From JBJXHC01 sp046160825 (GTDB taxonomy: Bacteria > Bacteroidota > Ignavibacteria > UBA10030 > UBA6906), in contig JBJXHC010000027.1 of assembly GCA_046160825.1 (NCBI GenBank), positions 3,842 through 67,841 of the forward strand: a stretch of 64,000 nt of DNA, read 5' to 3'. The translations under genes were made by a program, and so were the position numbers. The notes beneath the pieces were generated by a model that saw only the letters and a list, made by a program, of their open reading frames with translations, ran no database searches and had not been told where the DNA came from. Each line of letters begins with the position of its first letter. Positions within the stretch are counted from its first letter, which is position 1. Below are positions 18,360-26,658 of this stretch, in pieces.

Positions 18360-18989
18360 ATGGAGACTAGATCCAATCGTACGACCTACAAGAAGCCCTT
18401 GAGTGTTGGGCAGGTTGCTGACATTTGTCGCGTAAGCAAGAAGACAGTGCTGAACTGGATTTATGATGGTGGGCTGAAAGCATTCACTACCTATGGTGGT
18501 CATTACAGGGTGTGGCCGGGGAACCTCAAGAAATTTCTTGATGCAACCGGGATGGATATTCCCTTTGAGTTTATTGATGAACGGACCACCAGCGTCTTGA
18601 TCATCGACGACGATGTTGACTATTCCCAAATGTTGAAGAGTGCAGTGAAGGTTGAGTTGCCGAACGTGGAAGTAACTGCAACGGACGATGGTTACGAAGG
18701 TCTTGTGATGATTGGTGAAATCAAACCCCAATTGGTGATCCTCGACGTCCGGATGCCAAAGTTGGATGGACTTCAAGTGTTGGAATTGCTCAAGAATCGA
18801 AAGACCGAACATGACATGAAGGTCCTCGTCGTCTCGGCATATCTGGATGATAAGACCAAGAAACAACTCAAGACCACGGTAGCAGACTATGCCCTTGACA
18901 AACTCACCGATGTGGATATTCTTGTGAAGACAATAGTTGCATTGATCCGCTCAGAGAAACCTGCGTTTCTTGATGAGATGAACAAGTGA
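18360..18989 (+). CDS. HTH (excisionase/MerR-like) plus C-terminal receiver domain regulator
   Basis: This 209-residue protein has an N-terminal winged HTH of the MerR/excisionase kind (LSVGQVADICRVSKKTVLNWIYDGGLKAF, followed by a GGHYRVWP wing, residues about 14-55) and a receiver domain (about 78-200) with IIDDDVDY acids, phospho-Asp in ILDVRMP, Thr/Ser switch in VVSAY and Lys in LDKLTD. The usual response regulator order is REC first and DNA-binding domain last; here it is reversed. It follows the hybrid kinase and has its own promoter, so it is the probable output of that phosphorelay. The Pro that normally follows the receiver Lys is replaced by Leu. Confidence 0.88.
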   Translation: METRSNRTTYKKPLSVGQVADICRVSKKTVLNWIYDGGLKAFTTYGGHYRVWPGNLKKFLDATGMDIPFEFIDERTTSVLIIDDDVDYSQMLKSAVKVELPNVEVTATDDGYEGLVMIGEIKPQLVILDVRMPKLDGLQVLELLKNRKTEHDMKVLVVSAYLDDKTKKQLKTTVADYALDKLTDVDILVKTIVALIRSEKPAFLDEMNK

Positions 18990-19008
18990 CCATCACCGGA
19001 GGAGCGCG

Positions 19009-19270
19009 ATGAAGGGAATTTCGCAAGAGACGGAAGAACATGTTCAGTAATTGGAGCGCATCAAAACAGGCATCAAGGAACTCTCCACAAGATTAATAGC
19101 CCTTTTGGGGGTTCTTAGAATGGTCGCGTATTTCATAGAAACCGGCGAGTACAATTCTAAAAAAAGCACACTACGTTGAAGTGATGAACCAGAGTCCGGA
19201 CAAGATTAATTCTTACCTCCGGCGGTTGAAATCGCTACGAGAAGACCCGCACGGTTTTGACCGACATTAA
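19009..19270 (+). pseudogene. decayed small gene (in-frame stop plus frameshift)
   Basis: An ATG at 19009 with GGAGGAGCGCG in front opens a frame that reads MKGISQETEEHVQ, hits TAA at 19048, continues in the same frame as LERIKTGIKELSTRLIALLG through AYFIETGEYNSKK, and loses frame at an A7 run (19159-19165). The +1 frame then continues as AHYVEVMNQSPDKINSYLRR and ends at TAA 19268-19270. The two halves together look like one helical charged protein of roughly 85 residues, so I read this as a degraded gene of unknown function. A sequencing error in the homopolymer could explain the shift but not the upstream stop, unless translation starts at TTG 19051. The rest of 18990-19351 holds nothing else I can identify. 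Confidence 0.5.
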
Positions 19271-19351
19271 GTCCACAGAAATTGCTCGACCCACCATTTT
19301 ACGCGTTCACCCGCAACCAGGCTCCTATGATAAACGTATAGCCATGTGTAG

Positions 19352-20809
19352 ATGACGATCATGAATCAGCGACACTTTACATATCGAGCTTTCTTCCTTC
19401 TCCTGATTTCATTCTTTTATGGGTGTACCGAAGAAACCGGCCTCACCACCCAATCACTTGAGGCGCGTGCGGCTTACAATGAAGGGATGAAGCATTGGGA
19501 GAATTTTTATTACACGGAAGCAAAATCATCTTTTGAAAGCACCGTGACTCATGATTCCTCGTTTGCGATGGCGTGGGCGCGACTCGCCATGGTAAATTTC
19601 AGTACGCAGAACGACAGGTTTGCCAAGGCAGAGATTGAAAGAGCCATGCGGCTTTCAGTTTCAGCAACAAGGAAAGAACAACTGTTCATCCGCATGTGGG
19701 AAAGACGGATAGAATTTGCAATGGATGAGGCTGCGGTAATTGCCGACTCTTTGATTGCGCTGTATCCTAAAGAGCCCGAACCATATGTCTTCCGAGGTGG
19801 ACTCTTCGAACAGAACAAGAATCTCGACGCTGCCATCAAGTCTTACCAAAAAGCAGTGGAGGTTGACACGGGCTATGCGCCGGCCGTCATGCAACTCGGG
19901 TATGCATACTCTACCGCCAATGAACAGGAAAAAGCAATTGCGACAATGGAACGCTACATACGGCTTGTTCCGGGCGCGGCAGATCCCAGGGCGAGCTATG
20001 CAGACTTGTTGTTGCGTGTTGGTCGTTATGATGAAGCTCTCGAACAATACCGCCAGTCTCTCGAACTGAAGCCCGACTACTGGTATTCCCTACAGCAGAT
20101 CGGGACTATTTATTCGATTCAAGGGAAACTGGATGCCGCGGTACTGCAGTTCGAGGCGGGATTCAATGTTCTGCCTCAAAGCGAGCAACTTGCAGCATCA
20201 CGCAAAGCCGTGAGTGCAGGCCTGGAGATGCAGCGGATGCGTTACCAGGAAGCAGTGACGCTCTATGACGAAGCGCTTGCCCTCGACTCAGCGAACTTCA
20301 CCGCCCGATTCGGACTCGTGAACGCCCTCGGCAAACTGCACAAGTTTAATCAGGCAAGGGGAGTAGTTGAAGAGATCCGGGAGGAGCTGACGCGCAAGAA
20401 TCTCGATGAGACCGGATCGATGCAAGGATTTCATACGATGAAGGCGAGGCTCTTTCTTGAAGAGGGGCTACTCGAGGAGGCAAAGGCGGAATGTGAGAAA
20501 GCATTGCAGTTTTCTTCACCACTGAGCAGGCCCTCCGTAATTCGATGGCTTGCCGAGATCCACGTCCATGAAAAGCAATACGAAGCCGCTCTCGATGCCT
20601 GTGAGATTGCCCTCAGCGTCAATCCCAACAGTCCGCTTGCGTTATTGACGCTGACCCGCGTGTATGCAGCATTAGGCGATGAGCGCATGACGCGCGAGAT
20701 CAGCAATAGATTGCTTGCGCTCTGGAAGCATGCGGACAACGACTTTGTTGAACTGATCTCGTTGAAGAAAATCCTTGGGTCCCGCGGCGCAGGACAGGAC
20801 CGTTTGTGA
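19352..20809 (+). CDS. TPR-repeat lipoprotein
   Basis: This 485-residue protein has a lipoprotein signal peptide: hydrophobic AFFLLLISFFYGC, with the lipobox Cys about residue 25. The rest is a run of tetratricopeptide-like repeats, for example EARAAYNEGMKHWENFYYTEAKSSFES, AAIKSYQKAVEVDTGYAPAV, YDEALEQYRQSLELKPDYW, LDAAVLQFEAGF and YEAALDACEIALSVNPNSPLAL. TPR lipoproteins act as scaffolds in the periplasm; no partner is indicated here. ATG 19352 or 19361 both keep the leader. It is preceded by the decayed small gene and followed by ychF after a 74-base gap. Confidence 0.85.
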   Translation: MTIMNQRHFTYRAFFLLLISFFYGCTEETGLTTQSLEARAAYNEGMKHWENFYYTEAKSSFESTVTHDSSFAMAWARLAMVNFSTQNDRFAKAEIERAMRLSVSATRKEQLFIRMWERRIEFAMDEAAVIADSLIALYPKEPEPYVFRGGLFEQNKNLDAAIKSYQKAVEVDTGYAPAVMQLGYAYSTANEQEKAIATMERYIRLVPGAADPRASYADLLLRVGRYDEALEQYRQSLELKPDYWYSLQQIGTIYSIQGKLDAAVLQFEAGFNVLPQSEQLAASRKAVSAGLEMQRMRYQEAVTLYDEALALDSANFTARFGLVNALGKLHKFNQARGVVEEIREELTRKNLDETGSMQGFHTMKARLFLEEGLLEEAKAECEKALQFSSPLSRPSVIRWLAEIHVHEKQYEAALDACEIALSVNPNSPLALLTLTRVYAALGDERMTREISNRLLALWKHADNDFVELISLKKILGSRGAGQDRL

Positions 20810-20883
20810 CTCCATCCCGATTTCCGTACCTTTTGACACTTCCGACATCCTCTGAATCTGAAACTTCATCCGTGAATTGAACT

Positions 20884-21978
20884 ATGGGCTTTACGTGCGG
20901 TATTGTTGGCCTTCCCAACGTGGGCAAGTCAACGCTCTTTAATGCCATTACAGCAGCCGGTGCTGAAGCTGCAAATTATCCATTCTGTACCATCGACCCC
21001 AATGTCGGGGTTGTTGCAGTTGCAGACCAGCGGATCGATGCTCTGGTGAAAATGTACCAGCCCCCAAAAATCATCCCCTCGACCATTGAATTCATGGACA
21101 TTGCCGGACTTGTAAAGGGGGCAAGTAAAGGGGAGGGTCTTGGCAACCAATTTCTCTCGCACATCCGCGAGGTGGACGCGATTACGCACGTTGTCCGATG
21201 TTTCGATGATGCCAATGTTGTCCATGTTGATGGTAATGTCAACCCGCAACGCGACATTGAAGTGATTGAAGCCGAGCTGATCTTCAAGGATCTTGAAACC
21301 GTTGAGAAGAAATTAAATGACGCGGAACGGAGAGCAAAGAGTGATAAGAAGGCCCGTCCCGAAGCTGATCTCTTTATCCGGGTACAGAATCATCTCCTCT
21401 CCAGCAGACTCGCCCGTTACATGGAAGTCAGAAATGAGGATGAACAACTCTGGATGCGCGACCTTCACCTTCTCACCAACAAGCCGGTGATGTATGTTTG
21501 TAATGTGCATGAAAAAGAGGTGGCGCGGGAAAACGACTACGTGCGAATTGTCCGCGAGATAGCATCGAAAGAAGGCGCGAAAGTGGTGACCGTCAGCGCG
21601 GCCGTTGAAGCTGAGGTCGCCGAACTGCCGATGGAAGAACGCGAAGGTTTCCTTCTCGAACTGGGGCTTACAGAATCCGGTCTGACCAAGGTTGTGCGCG
21701 AGGGATACGATCTTCTTCATCTTATTACTTTCTTCACCGCCGGCCCGAAGGAAGTTCATGCATGGACGATCCCCAAGGGGTCGCTTGCACCTCAAGCTGC
21801 AGGCGCCATACATTCCGACTTTGAAAAAGGCTTTATCCGGGCCGAGATAATGAAATTTGATGACCTGCAACGGCTCGGTTCGGAACAGGCAATCAAGGAA
21901 AACGGCTTGCTCCATATTGAAGGCAAAGAATACGTTATGGAAGACGGCGATGTTGTCCATTTCAGGTTCAATGTTTGA
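20884..21978 (+). CDS. ychF: redox-regulated ATPase YchF (OLA1 family)
   Basis: This 364-residue P-loop protein of the Obg family has G1 GLPNVGKSTLFN, a DIAGLVKGASKGEGLGNQFL switch region (G3) and the noncanonical G4 NVHE in place of NKxD, which is the hallmark of YchF and explains its ATP preference. The C-terminal TGS domain is visible as LHLITFFTAGPKEVHAWTIPKGS to DGDVVHFRFNV. YchF binds ribosomes and acts as a negative regulator of oxidative stress responses in E. coli. Length and order are standard. TTGACA at 20833 lacks a convincing -10 box, so I do not call a promoter. Confidence 0.97.
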   Translation: MGFTCGIVGLPNVGKSTLFNAITAAGAEAANYPFCTIDPNVGVVAVADQRIDALVKMYQPPKIIPSTIEFMDIAGLVKGASKGEGLGNQFLSHIREVDAITHVVRCFDDANVVHVDGNVNPQRDIEVIEAELIFKDLETVEKKLNDAERRAKSDKKARPEADLFIRVQNHLLSSRLARYMEVRNEDEQLWMRDLHLLTNKPVMYVCNVHEKEVARENDYVRIVREIASKEGAKVVTVSAAVEAEVAELPMEEREGFLLELGLTESGLTKVVREGYDLLHLITFFTAGPKEVHAWTIPKGSLAPQAAGAIHSDFEKGFIRAEIMKFDDLQRLGSEQAIKENGLLHIEGKEYVMEDGDVVHFRFNV

Positions 21979-22003
21979 CTCTTATTCCTCACTCAGTTAT
22001 CTT
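21975..22003 (+). promoter_or_regulatory. sigma-70-type promoter
   Basis: TTGACT at 21975-21980 (overlapping the ychF stop), 17-base spacer, TATCTT at 21998-22003; the lipoprotein ATG is at 22062. Confidence 0.5.
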
Positions 22004-22061
22004 TTCCGGCCTTACAGATTGACGATGTCGCTTTCTTTTCCACATATCCAAGGAGTCTGTT

Positions 22062-22874
22062 ATGAAACGCTTTCCCAAATTGTTCGCAACAACGTGTTTG
22101 GCGTTCGTTGTGGTTCTCATCGTTGCGCTTGCAGGGTGTGAGGAAGATTCGACCTCTCCCGGTGGGACGACTGTCGTTCCCATCACCGATGATATTTTTC
22201 CGTTGACCGTTGGCCATAAGTTCACGTACGCCGGATATGCAACTGCTCCCGGCACAGGCGCGCAGGTTCCTGATCCCACTGATTCCTATCAAACAATCTG
22301 GACGATCGCGACAAACAGCGCTCCCAGTCCACTTGGCGGCACAGCCACTGCAATTGTCGATAGCACAACTGGTCCATTCGGTCCAGGAGGGGTGGTTGTG
22401 ACGGTTGCCCGCACCCTTCTTGTTCGAGAAGCAGTCGACGGAGAATTTGAGTTCTTGCAGAACATCGGCCCGTTCAAAAGAGCATTCGGGATTACGGTCG
22501 GAACCTCCGCTGGAGACACGCTGAAGTGGTTTGCAGTCGCGCGTTCGAGTCAGGGTGTTGGTTCAACAGGAGCGATCTGGACAGCGTACGACTCCACGTT
22601 TACCGGCGCCGGGGGAAGTCAGGTTCGGCTGGAGATCTTTGGAAAGATCGAGGCGGTGGAGACAATCACCGATAGCAGCGCTTCACACACACAGCATACT
22701 GCATACCGTTCCCGCACCTGGCGTCGCATTACCGTGAGTGGCAGTGTCGTGCAGGATGATGCAACGACATCACGACTTCATCTCGTCAAGGATATCGGTC
22801 CGGTGCAGGTGCGCATTGTTGAAGACACCGAGAACCTCGGCCACTTCCGCGTCCTTTCAGACAAGAACTTTTAG
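22062..22874 (+). CDS. lipoprotein of unknown function
   Basis: The 270-residue protein has a lipoprotein leader (TTCLAFVVVLIVALAGC, lipobox LAGC, Cys about residue 26) followed by a Ser/Thr/Gly-rich linker with EEDSTSPGGTTVVP. The mature part is probably all-beta (alternating short hydrophobic strands such as IFPLTVGHKFTYAGYAT and QVRLEIFGKIEAV). I do not recognise a family. It has its own promoter, and a short GC-rich hairpin follows (22887-22912). The next gene is a TonB-dependent receptor, but separate signals give no firm link. Confidence 0.7.
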   Translation: MKRFPKLFATTCLAFVVVLIVALAGCEEDSTSPGGTTVVPITDDIFPLTVGHKFTYAGYATAPGTGAQVPDPTDSYQTIWTIATNSAPSPLGGTATAIVDSTTGPFGPGGVVVTVARTLLVREAVDGEFEFLQNIGPFKRAFGITVGTSAGDTLKWFAVARSSQGVGSTGAIWTAYDSTFTGAGGSQVRLEIFGKIEAVETITDSSASHTQHTAYRSRTWRRITVSGSVVQDDATTSRLHLVKDIGPVQVRIVEDTENLGHFRVLSDKNF

Positions 22875-22886
22875 TCCAGGAATAAC

Positions 22887-22912
22887 GGGGGCTCCCAGTA
22901 ATCGGAGTCCCC
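22887..22912 (+). terminator. GC-rich hairpin, possible terminator
   Basis: GGGGGCTCC (22887-22895) and GGAGTCCCC (22904-22912) pair over nine bases with one G-U and an eight-base loop. There is no following T-tract, so termination is uncertain. Confidence 0.4.
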
Positions 22913-22968
22913 ATGTTGTCTGCACATCACGTCACACTTCCATACTACATTGTCGGAGAAATGAATTC

Positions 22969-25218
22969 ATGGTTTCAACTCATGATTCTCCCCTTCAGAT
23001 TTCACGCTTTGTACTCATCGCATTCAGTTTGCTCTTTCTGACCTCTCCGGCGGATGCACAGTCCACCGGCACAATCCGTGGGAAAGTCACCGACAGAAGA
23101 ACCGGGGAAGCGCTGCCATTCGCGAATGTGATTGTTCGAGGTACGAATTTTGGAGCTTCCACGAATAATGAGGGTGAGTTTGAGATCGAGAGAGTTTCTC
23201 CCGGTGTCTATACACTCGTTGTGACATTGATTGGTTACAAGTCGCAGGAGATTCCAAACACTTCTGTGCAATCTGCCGTTATCGCCTCTGTGAGTGTGGA
23301 GATGGTTGAAGCAAGCGTACAGATCGGAGATGTGACGGTATTCGGGGCATCGTTGCGTGGTGAGAAAATTACGGACGCTCCGGCCGCGGTTTCTGTTCTT
23401 GCACCCGCGGAGATCAAACTCAATGCGGTAAGCGGACAACTGCCAAAGCTTCTTGAGAACCAACCGGGTGTGGATATTGCCCAGAGCGGTATCAATGATT
23501 TTAACGTGAATACCCGCGGCTTCAATAGTTCGCTGAACCGGCGGTTGCTCGTTCTCCTTGATGGAAGGGATCTGGCAGTGGCATTCCTGGGATCACAGGA
23601 GTGGAACGGACTGTCTGTGCCCGTTGAAGACCTTGGAAAAATCGAACTCATTCGCGGTCCCGGCTCGGCCTTGTATGGGGCAAATGCGTTCAATGGAGTC
23701 ATCAATATCCTCACGCCGCACCCGCGTGATATTGTCGGTGGAAAAGTTACTGTCGCAGGTGGCGAGAAGAACACCCTCCGTACGGATGTTCGCTATGCCG
23801 GGTTCAGTGGACCATGGTCGTACAAAGCCAATGTCGGGAGGTTTCAGGGTGATACGTGGAGCGTTTCGAGGAGAAACCTTCCCTTTGAATACGCCGGATT
23901 TAATCCGTTTCTCAATTCGGAGGTTGTTGATGTCGACAGGGCAAAGGTCTCATCAACGTATGGTTCAGGCCGGGTGGATTATGAGTTCGAGGAGGGAGAG
24001 ATTGGAACGATCGAAGGGGGTTCCACGCAGGTGGAGAATGAAATCCTTGTGACGGGTATCGGGCGTGTGCAGGTTCCCAAGGCCGTGAAGCCGTGGGGCC
24101 GCGCGAGTTACAGCAATGACCATCTGTTCGTCCAATTGTGGGCGGCGGGAAGGAATTCCATTGACCCACAAGTGTCGCTCTCCACCGGACTTCCTCTGGA
24201 GGAGAAATCCTTTATGGGCCAGGCAGACGTGCAATACAGGTTCTCCGTTCTCCAGGAACAGCTTTATATTATCCTCGGCGTTGCGCATAAATATCAGTAT
24301 GTCGATACCGAAGGAACGTTGACGCTTGCTGCGCATCATGATAACTTGAGCGGACTCTACACGCAGTTGGAATACAAGGTCAACGATCAGATCAAGGTCA
24401 TTGCGGCCGGGCGTTTGGACCGTAGCACCCTTCACACGAGTCAATTCTCACCCAAGCTGGCGATGGTATGGTCGCCGATTGTCGGCCATTCAATTCGCGC
24501 AACATTTAACAAGGCCTTCCAGGCACCAAACTATTCCGAAATGTTCCTCAACGTGAGACACCCCATCCGCAACCTTGTGTACTTTGGCAACGAAGACCTC
24601 ATTGTCGAAAGGATCACGGGATATGAAGTGGGGTACAAAGGAGTTTTTGCCAACACCGTATTCATCACCGTGGATGGCTATTACAATCAACTCAGAGACT
24701 TTATCACCGATCTTGCTCCGAACGTCAACCCGAAGTACCCGGGGCAGATTGTTCTCCCGGGCGAAACAGTGACACGCACGGTATGGTCCTATGGCAATGC
24801 GGGGAGAGTCAACGAGTATGGTTTCGAGGTCGGCGTGAATTACTATGCTTCACAGGCAGTACAGTTCACCACCAACTACGCATACTTCGATTTTAAGGTA
24901 AAAGAGAAGAATGCGAACGATGCTTTGCTGCCGAACGCGCCTAAACACAAGGTCAACGCCGGGGTTACTTTTCGCCACGAGGAGTTGGAGATTGGTCTCA
25001 GTGGAAAAGTTGTGCCGAGTTATGATTGGGCGGCGGGAATTTATAAAGGACGAATTCTCGCCTACACACTATTCAACCTGAATGCTTCGTATCAGCCCAC
25101 GAGAGAACTGGGTCTCGGCCTGAATGTGACGAACCTTTTTGACCGCAACCACTATCAGATTTTTGGCGGGTCGTTGATCGGAAGACGAGCCGTTCTGAGT
25201 CTGACCGCAAGCTTCTGA
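22969..25218 (+). CDS. TonB-dependent receptor with N-terminal carboxypeptidase-like domain
   Basis: This 749-residue outer-membrane protein starts at ATG 22969; the frame is open much further upstream, but only this start gives the leader (RFVLIAFSLLFLTSPADAQ) and it has CGGAG in front. A CarboxypepD_reg-like beta domain follows (GTIRGKVTDRRTGEALPFANVIVRGTNFG), then the plug (APAAVSVLAPAEIKL to IELIRGPGSALYGANAFNGVINI) and a 22-strand-type barrel ending in the aromatic C-terminus RRAVLSLTASF. This domain order is typical of Bacteroidota receptors. The ligand is unknown. Its 3' end converges with a minus-strand gene two bases away. Confidence 0.93.
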   Translation: MVSTHDSPLQISRFVLIAFSLLFLTSPADAQSTGTIRGKVTDRRTGEALPFANVIVRGTNFGASTNNEGEFEIERVSPGVYTLVVTLIGYKSQEIPNTSVQSAVIASVSVEMVEASVQIGDVTVFGASLRGEKITDAPAAVSVLAPAEIKLNAVSGQLPKLLENQPGVDIAQSGINDFNVNTRGFNSSLNRRLLVLLDGRDLAVAFLGSQEWNGLSVPVEDLGKIELIRGPGSALYGANAFNGVINILTPHPRDIVGGKVTVAGGEKNTLRTDVRYAGFSGPWSYKANVGRFQGDTWSVSRRNLPFEYAGFNPFLNSEVVDVDRAKVSSTYGSGRVDYEFEEGEIGTIEGGSTQVENEILVTGIGRVQVPKAVKPWGRASYSNDHLFVQLWAAGRNSIDPQVSLSTGLPLEEKSFMGQADVQYRFSVLQEQLYIILGVAHKYQYVDTEGTLTLAAHHDNLSGLYTQLEYKVNDQIKVIAAGRLDRSTLHTSQFSPKLAMVWSPIVGHSIRATFNKAFQAPNYSEMFLNVRHPIRNLVYFGNEDLIVERITGYEVGYKGVFANTVFITVDGYYNQLRDFITDLAPNVNPKYPGQIVLPGETVTRTVWSYGNAGRVNEYGFEVGVNYYASQAVQFTTNYAYFDFKVKEKNANDALLPNAPKHKVNAGVTFRHEELEIGLSGKVVPSYDWAAGIYKGRILAYTLFNLNASYQPTRELGLGLNVTNLFDRNHYQIFGGSLIGRRAVLSLTASF

Positions 25219-25219
25219 A

Positions 25220-26077
25220 CTAGCGCAGGAGAATCATTTTCCGGTTCAGCACGTAGTTCCCTGACTGTATCCGATAGACATACACGCCACTTGGCAACCC
25301 CTCGGCATTAAACTCAACCCGATGTTCTCCTGCATCTTTCCTCTCATTTACCAATGTCCGCACTTCCTGGCCGAGGATGTTATACACTCTGAGTGTTACC
25401 CAATTGCTTGTTGTTAGTTGATAGTTGATCATTGTTGACGGGTTGAACGGGTTGGGGTAGTTTTGCGCGAGTTGGAAACGCTCCAATTGGTGTTGATCCC
25501 TGACATCTGATACAGTGTTAATTGCTCCGTAGCGAATAATCAGAAGGCTTGTAAATGCAGGACTTGGGATTGTGGCTTGTGAATCGATGTGCATTCTGAC
25601 ACGGTAGATAATTCCGCCGAACTCATCCTGCAATATCGCGCTATCGCATATTGCCATGATACTGTCGCGTGACCACCTGAATGTGAACGGAAAGCCGGCA
25701 TCGCCTGCATAGAACTTTACCCTATGCGTGTCGACGTCGGCACGGCCTTCGTATGATCGATAATCTTGTTCGGTGCCCTGACCAAGCCCAAATGGGGGGT
25801 CAAGTCCTTCCCTTCCGGGAATATTCACAAACACGGTATGAAAAGCGCCAGTAGGCGGAATAAAGGGAAACCCTACTTCACACAATAGTGGGTCAATGGT
25901 ATACGTCGCCGCAATATCGAAACCGAACCAAAGCGTATCACGCCCACTGCCCGCATCCTGAACGATGAGGCTTGCGCGTGTCCGCGGCGGACTGCAACCA
26001 AGGGGTGGTTGAGCGCGAACAGATTCCATTGGAAGAGTTGCAACGAGAAACAACAAGATGAAGAATAGTCTCAACAT
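25220..26077 (-). CDS. secreted protein with type IX secretion sorting domain
   Basis: This 285-residue protein has a signal peptide (LRLFFILLFLVATLPMESVRAQ). I chose the ATG at 26077, with GGAGAG eight bases upstream, over the longer frame from 26134. The mature N-terminal region (about 20-200) is of unknown fold. The last 80 residues are a T9SS-type C-terminal domain: LAQNYPNPFNPSTMINYQL, LRVYNILGQEVRTLV, GEHRVEFNAEGLPSGVYVYRI and a final NRKMILLR. This domain directs export across the outer membrane and is then removed or anchored. The gene converges on the TonB receptor. Confidence 0.85.
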   Translation of the reverse strand: MLRLFFILLFLVATLPMESVRAQPPLGCSPPRTRASLIVQDAGSGRDTLWFGFDIAATYTIDPLLCEVGFPFIPPTGAFHTVFVNIPGREGLDPPFGLGQGTEQDYRSYEGRADVDTHRVKFYAGDAGFPFTFRWSRDSIMAICDSAILQDEFGGIIYRVRMHIDSQATIPSPAFTSLLIIRYGAINTVSDVRDQHQLERFQLAQNYPNPFNPSTMINYQLTTSNWVTLRVYNILGQEVRTLVNERKDAGEHRVEFNAEGLPSGVYVYRIQSGNYVLNRKMILLR

Positions 26078-26204
26078 GTGATCTCTCCAGAGAATGAGAA
26101 TCAAACTTGTGAGTGGCAAAAGAGTTTGGGGCAAGAAAAGGCGCTGGGTACAGTTTGTCGATCAACCGGAGTAAAATTTACTTCGAGTTTCCCGCAAAGT
26201 CAAC

Positions 26205-26239
26205 AAAAAAGACAAGGCGAATATCTCACCTTGCCTTCC
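26205..26239 (-). terminator. intrinsic terminator after the MIP18-type gene
   Basis: Read on the minus strand, GGCAAGG and CCTTGTC pair (one G-U) around an 11-base loop and are followed by TTTTTT. It lies just downstream of the minus-strand gene ending at 26263. Confidence 0.65.
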
Positions 26240-26262
26240 TTTTGAACCCCGTTGGAAACCGG

Positions 26263-26583
26263 CTACTTGTCCATTCCGAGCTTCTTTTTGGCGGATTCCG
26301 ACATCATTGTGGGAGACCAAGCTGGCTGCCACACGATACGGACATCGGCGTCCTTCACTCCCGGTACTTTGAGAACCGAATTACGGACATTCTGAGAGAT
26401 AATGCCACTCATTCCACACCCGGGCGAGGTGAGTGTCATCTTCACGCCAACCCATTCATCAATAATTTTGATATCGTAGATCAGGCCGAGGTCAACAAGG
26501 TTTACCGGAATTTCAGGATCGTAGACCTCACGAAGTGCGCCATAGATGGCTTCTTCTGTTATTGCAGTTGTCGTTTCACTCAT
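26263..26583 (-). CDS. MIP18/DUF59 family Fe-S cluster assembly protein (SufT-like)
   Basis: The 106-residue single-domain protein carries the DUF59 signature: IYGALREVYDPEIPVNLVDLGLIYDIKI, followed by MTLTSPGCGMSGIISQNVRNSV with the reactive Cys, then VRIVWQPAWSPTMMSESAKKKLGM. Proteins of this family (SufT, PaaD, MIP18/CIA2) help mature Fe-S proteins. Here it is monocistronic with its own terminator and lies near iron-uptake genes, which would suit an Fe-S assembly role in an organism rich in Fe-S oxidoreductases. Length is standard. Confidence 0.93.
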   Translation of the reverse strand: MSETTTAITEEAIYGALREVYDPEIPVNLVDLGLIYDIKIIDEWVGVKMTLTSPGCGMSGIISQNVRNSVLKVPGVKDADVRIVWQPAWSPTMMSESAKKKLGMDK

Positions 26584-26658
26584 ATCCGTCCCTTTCTAAA
26601 CTTAAACATCACACTTCAAGATAGAGAACAATGCCCACACACGCAAGATCAGCTAACC

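Noticed and set aside
20833..20861. TTGACA as ychF promoter
   Set aside because: No acceptable -10 box at 16-18 bases.
22738..22968. Upstream extension of the TonB receptor frame
   Set aside because: It overlaps the lipoprotein gene and puts about 77 residues before the signal peptide.
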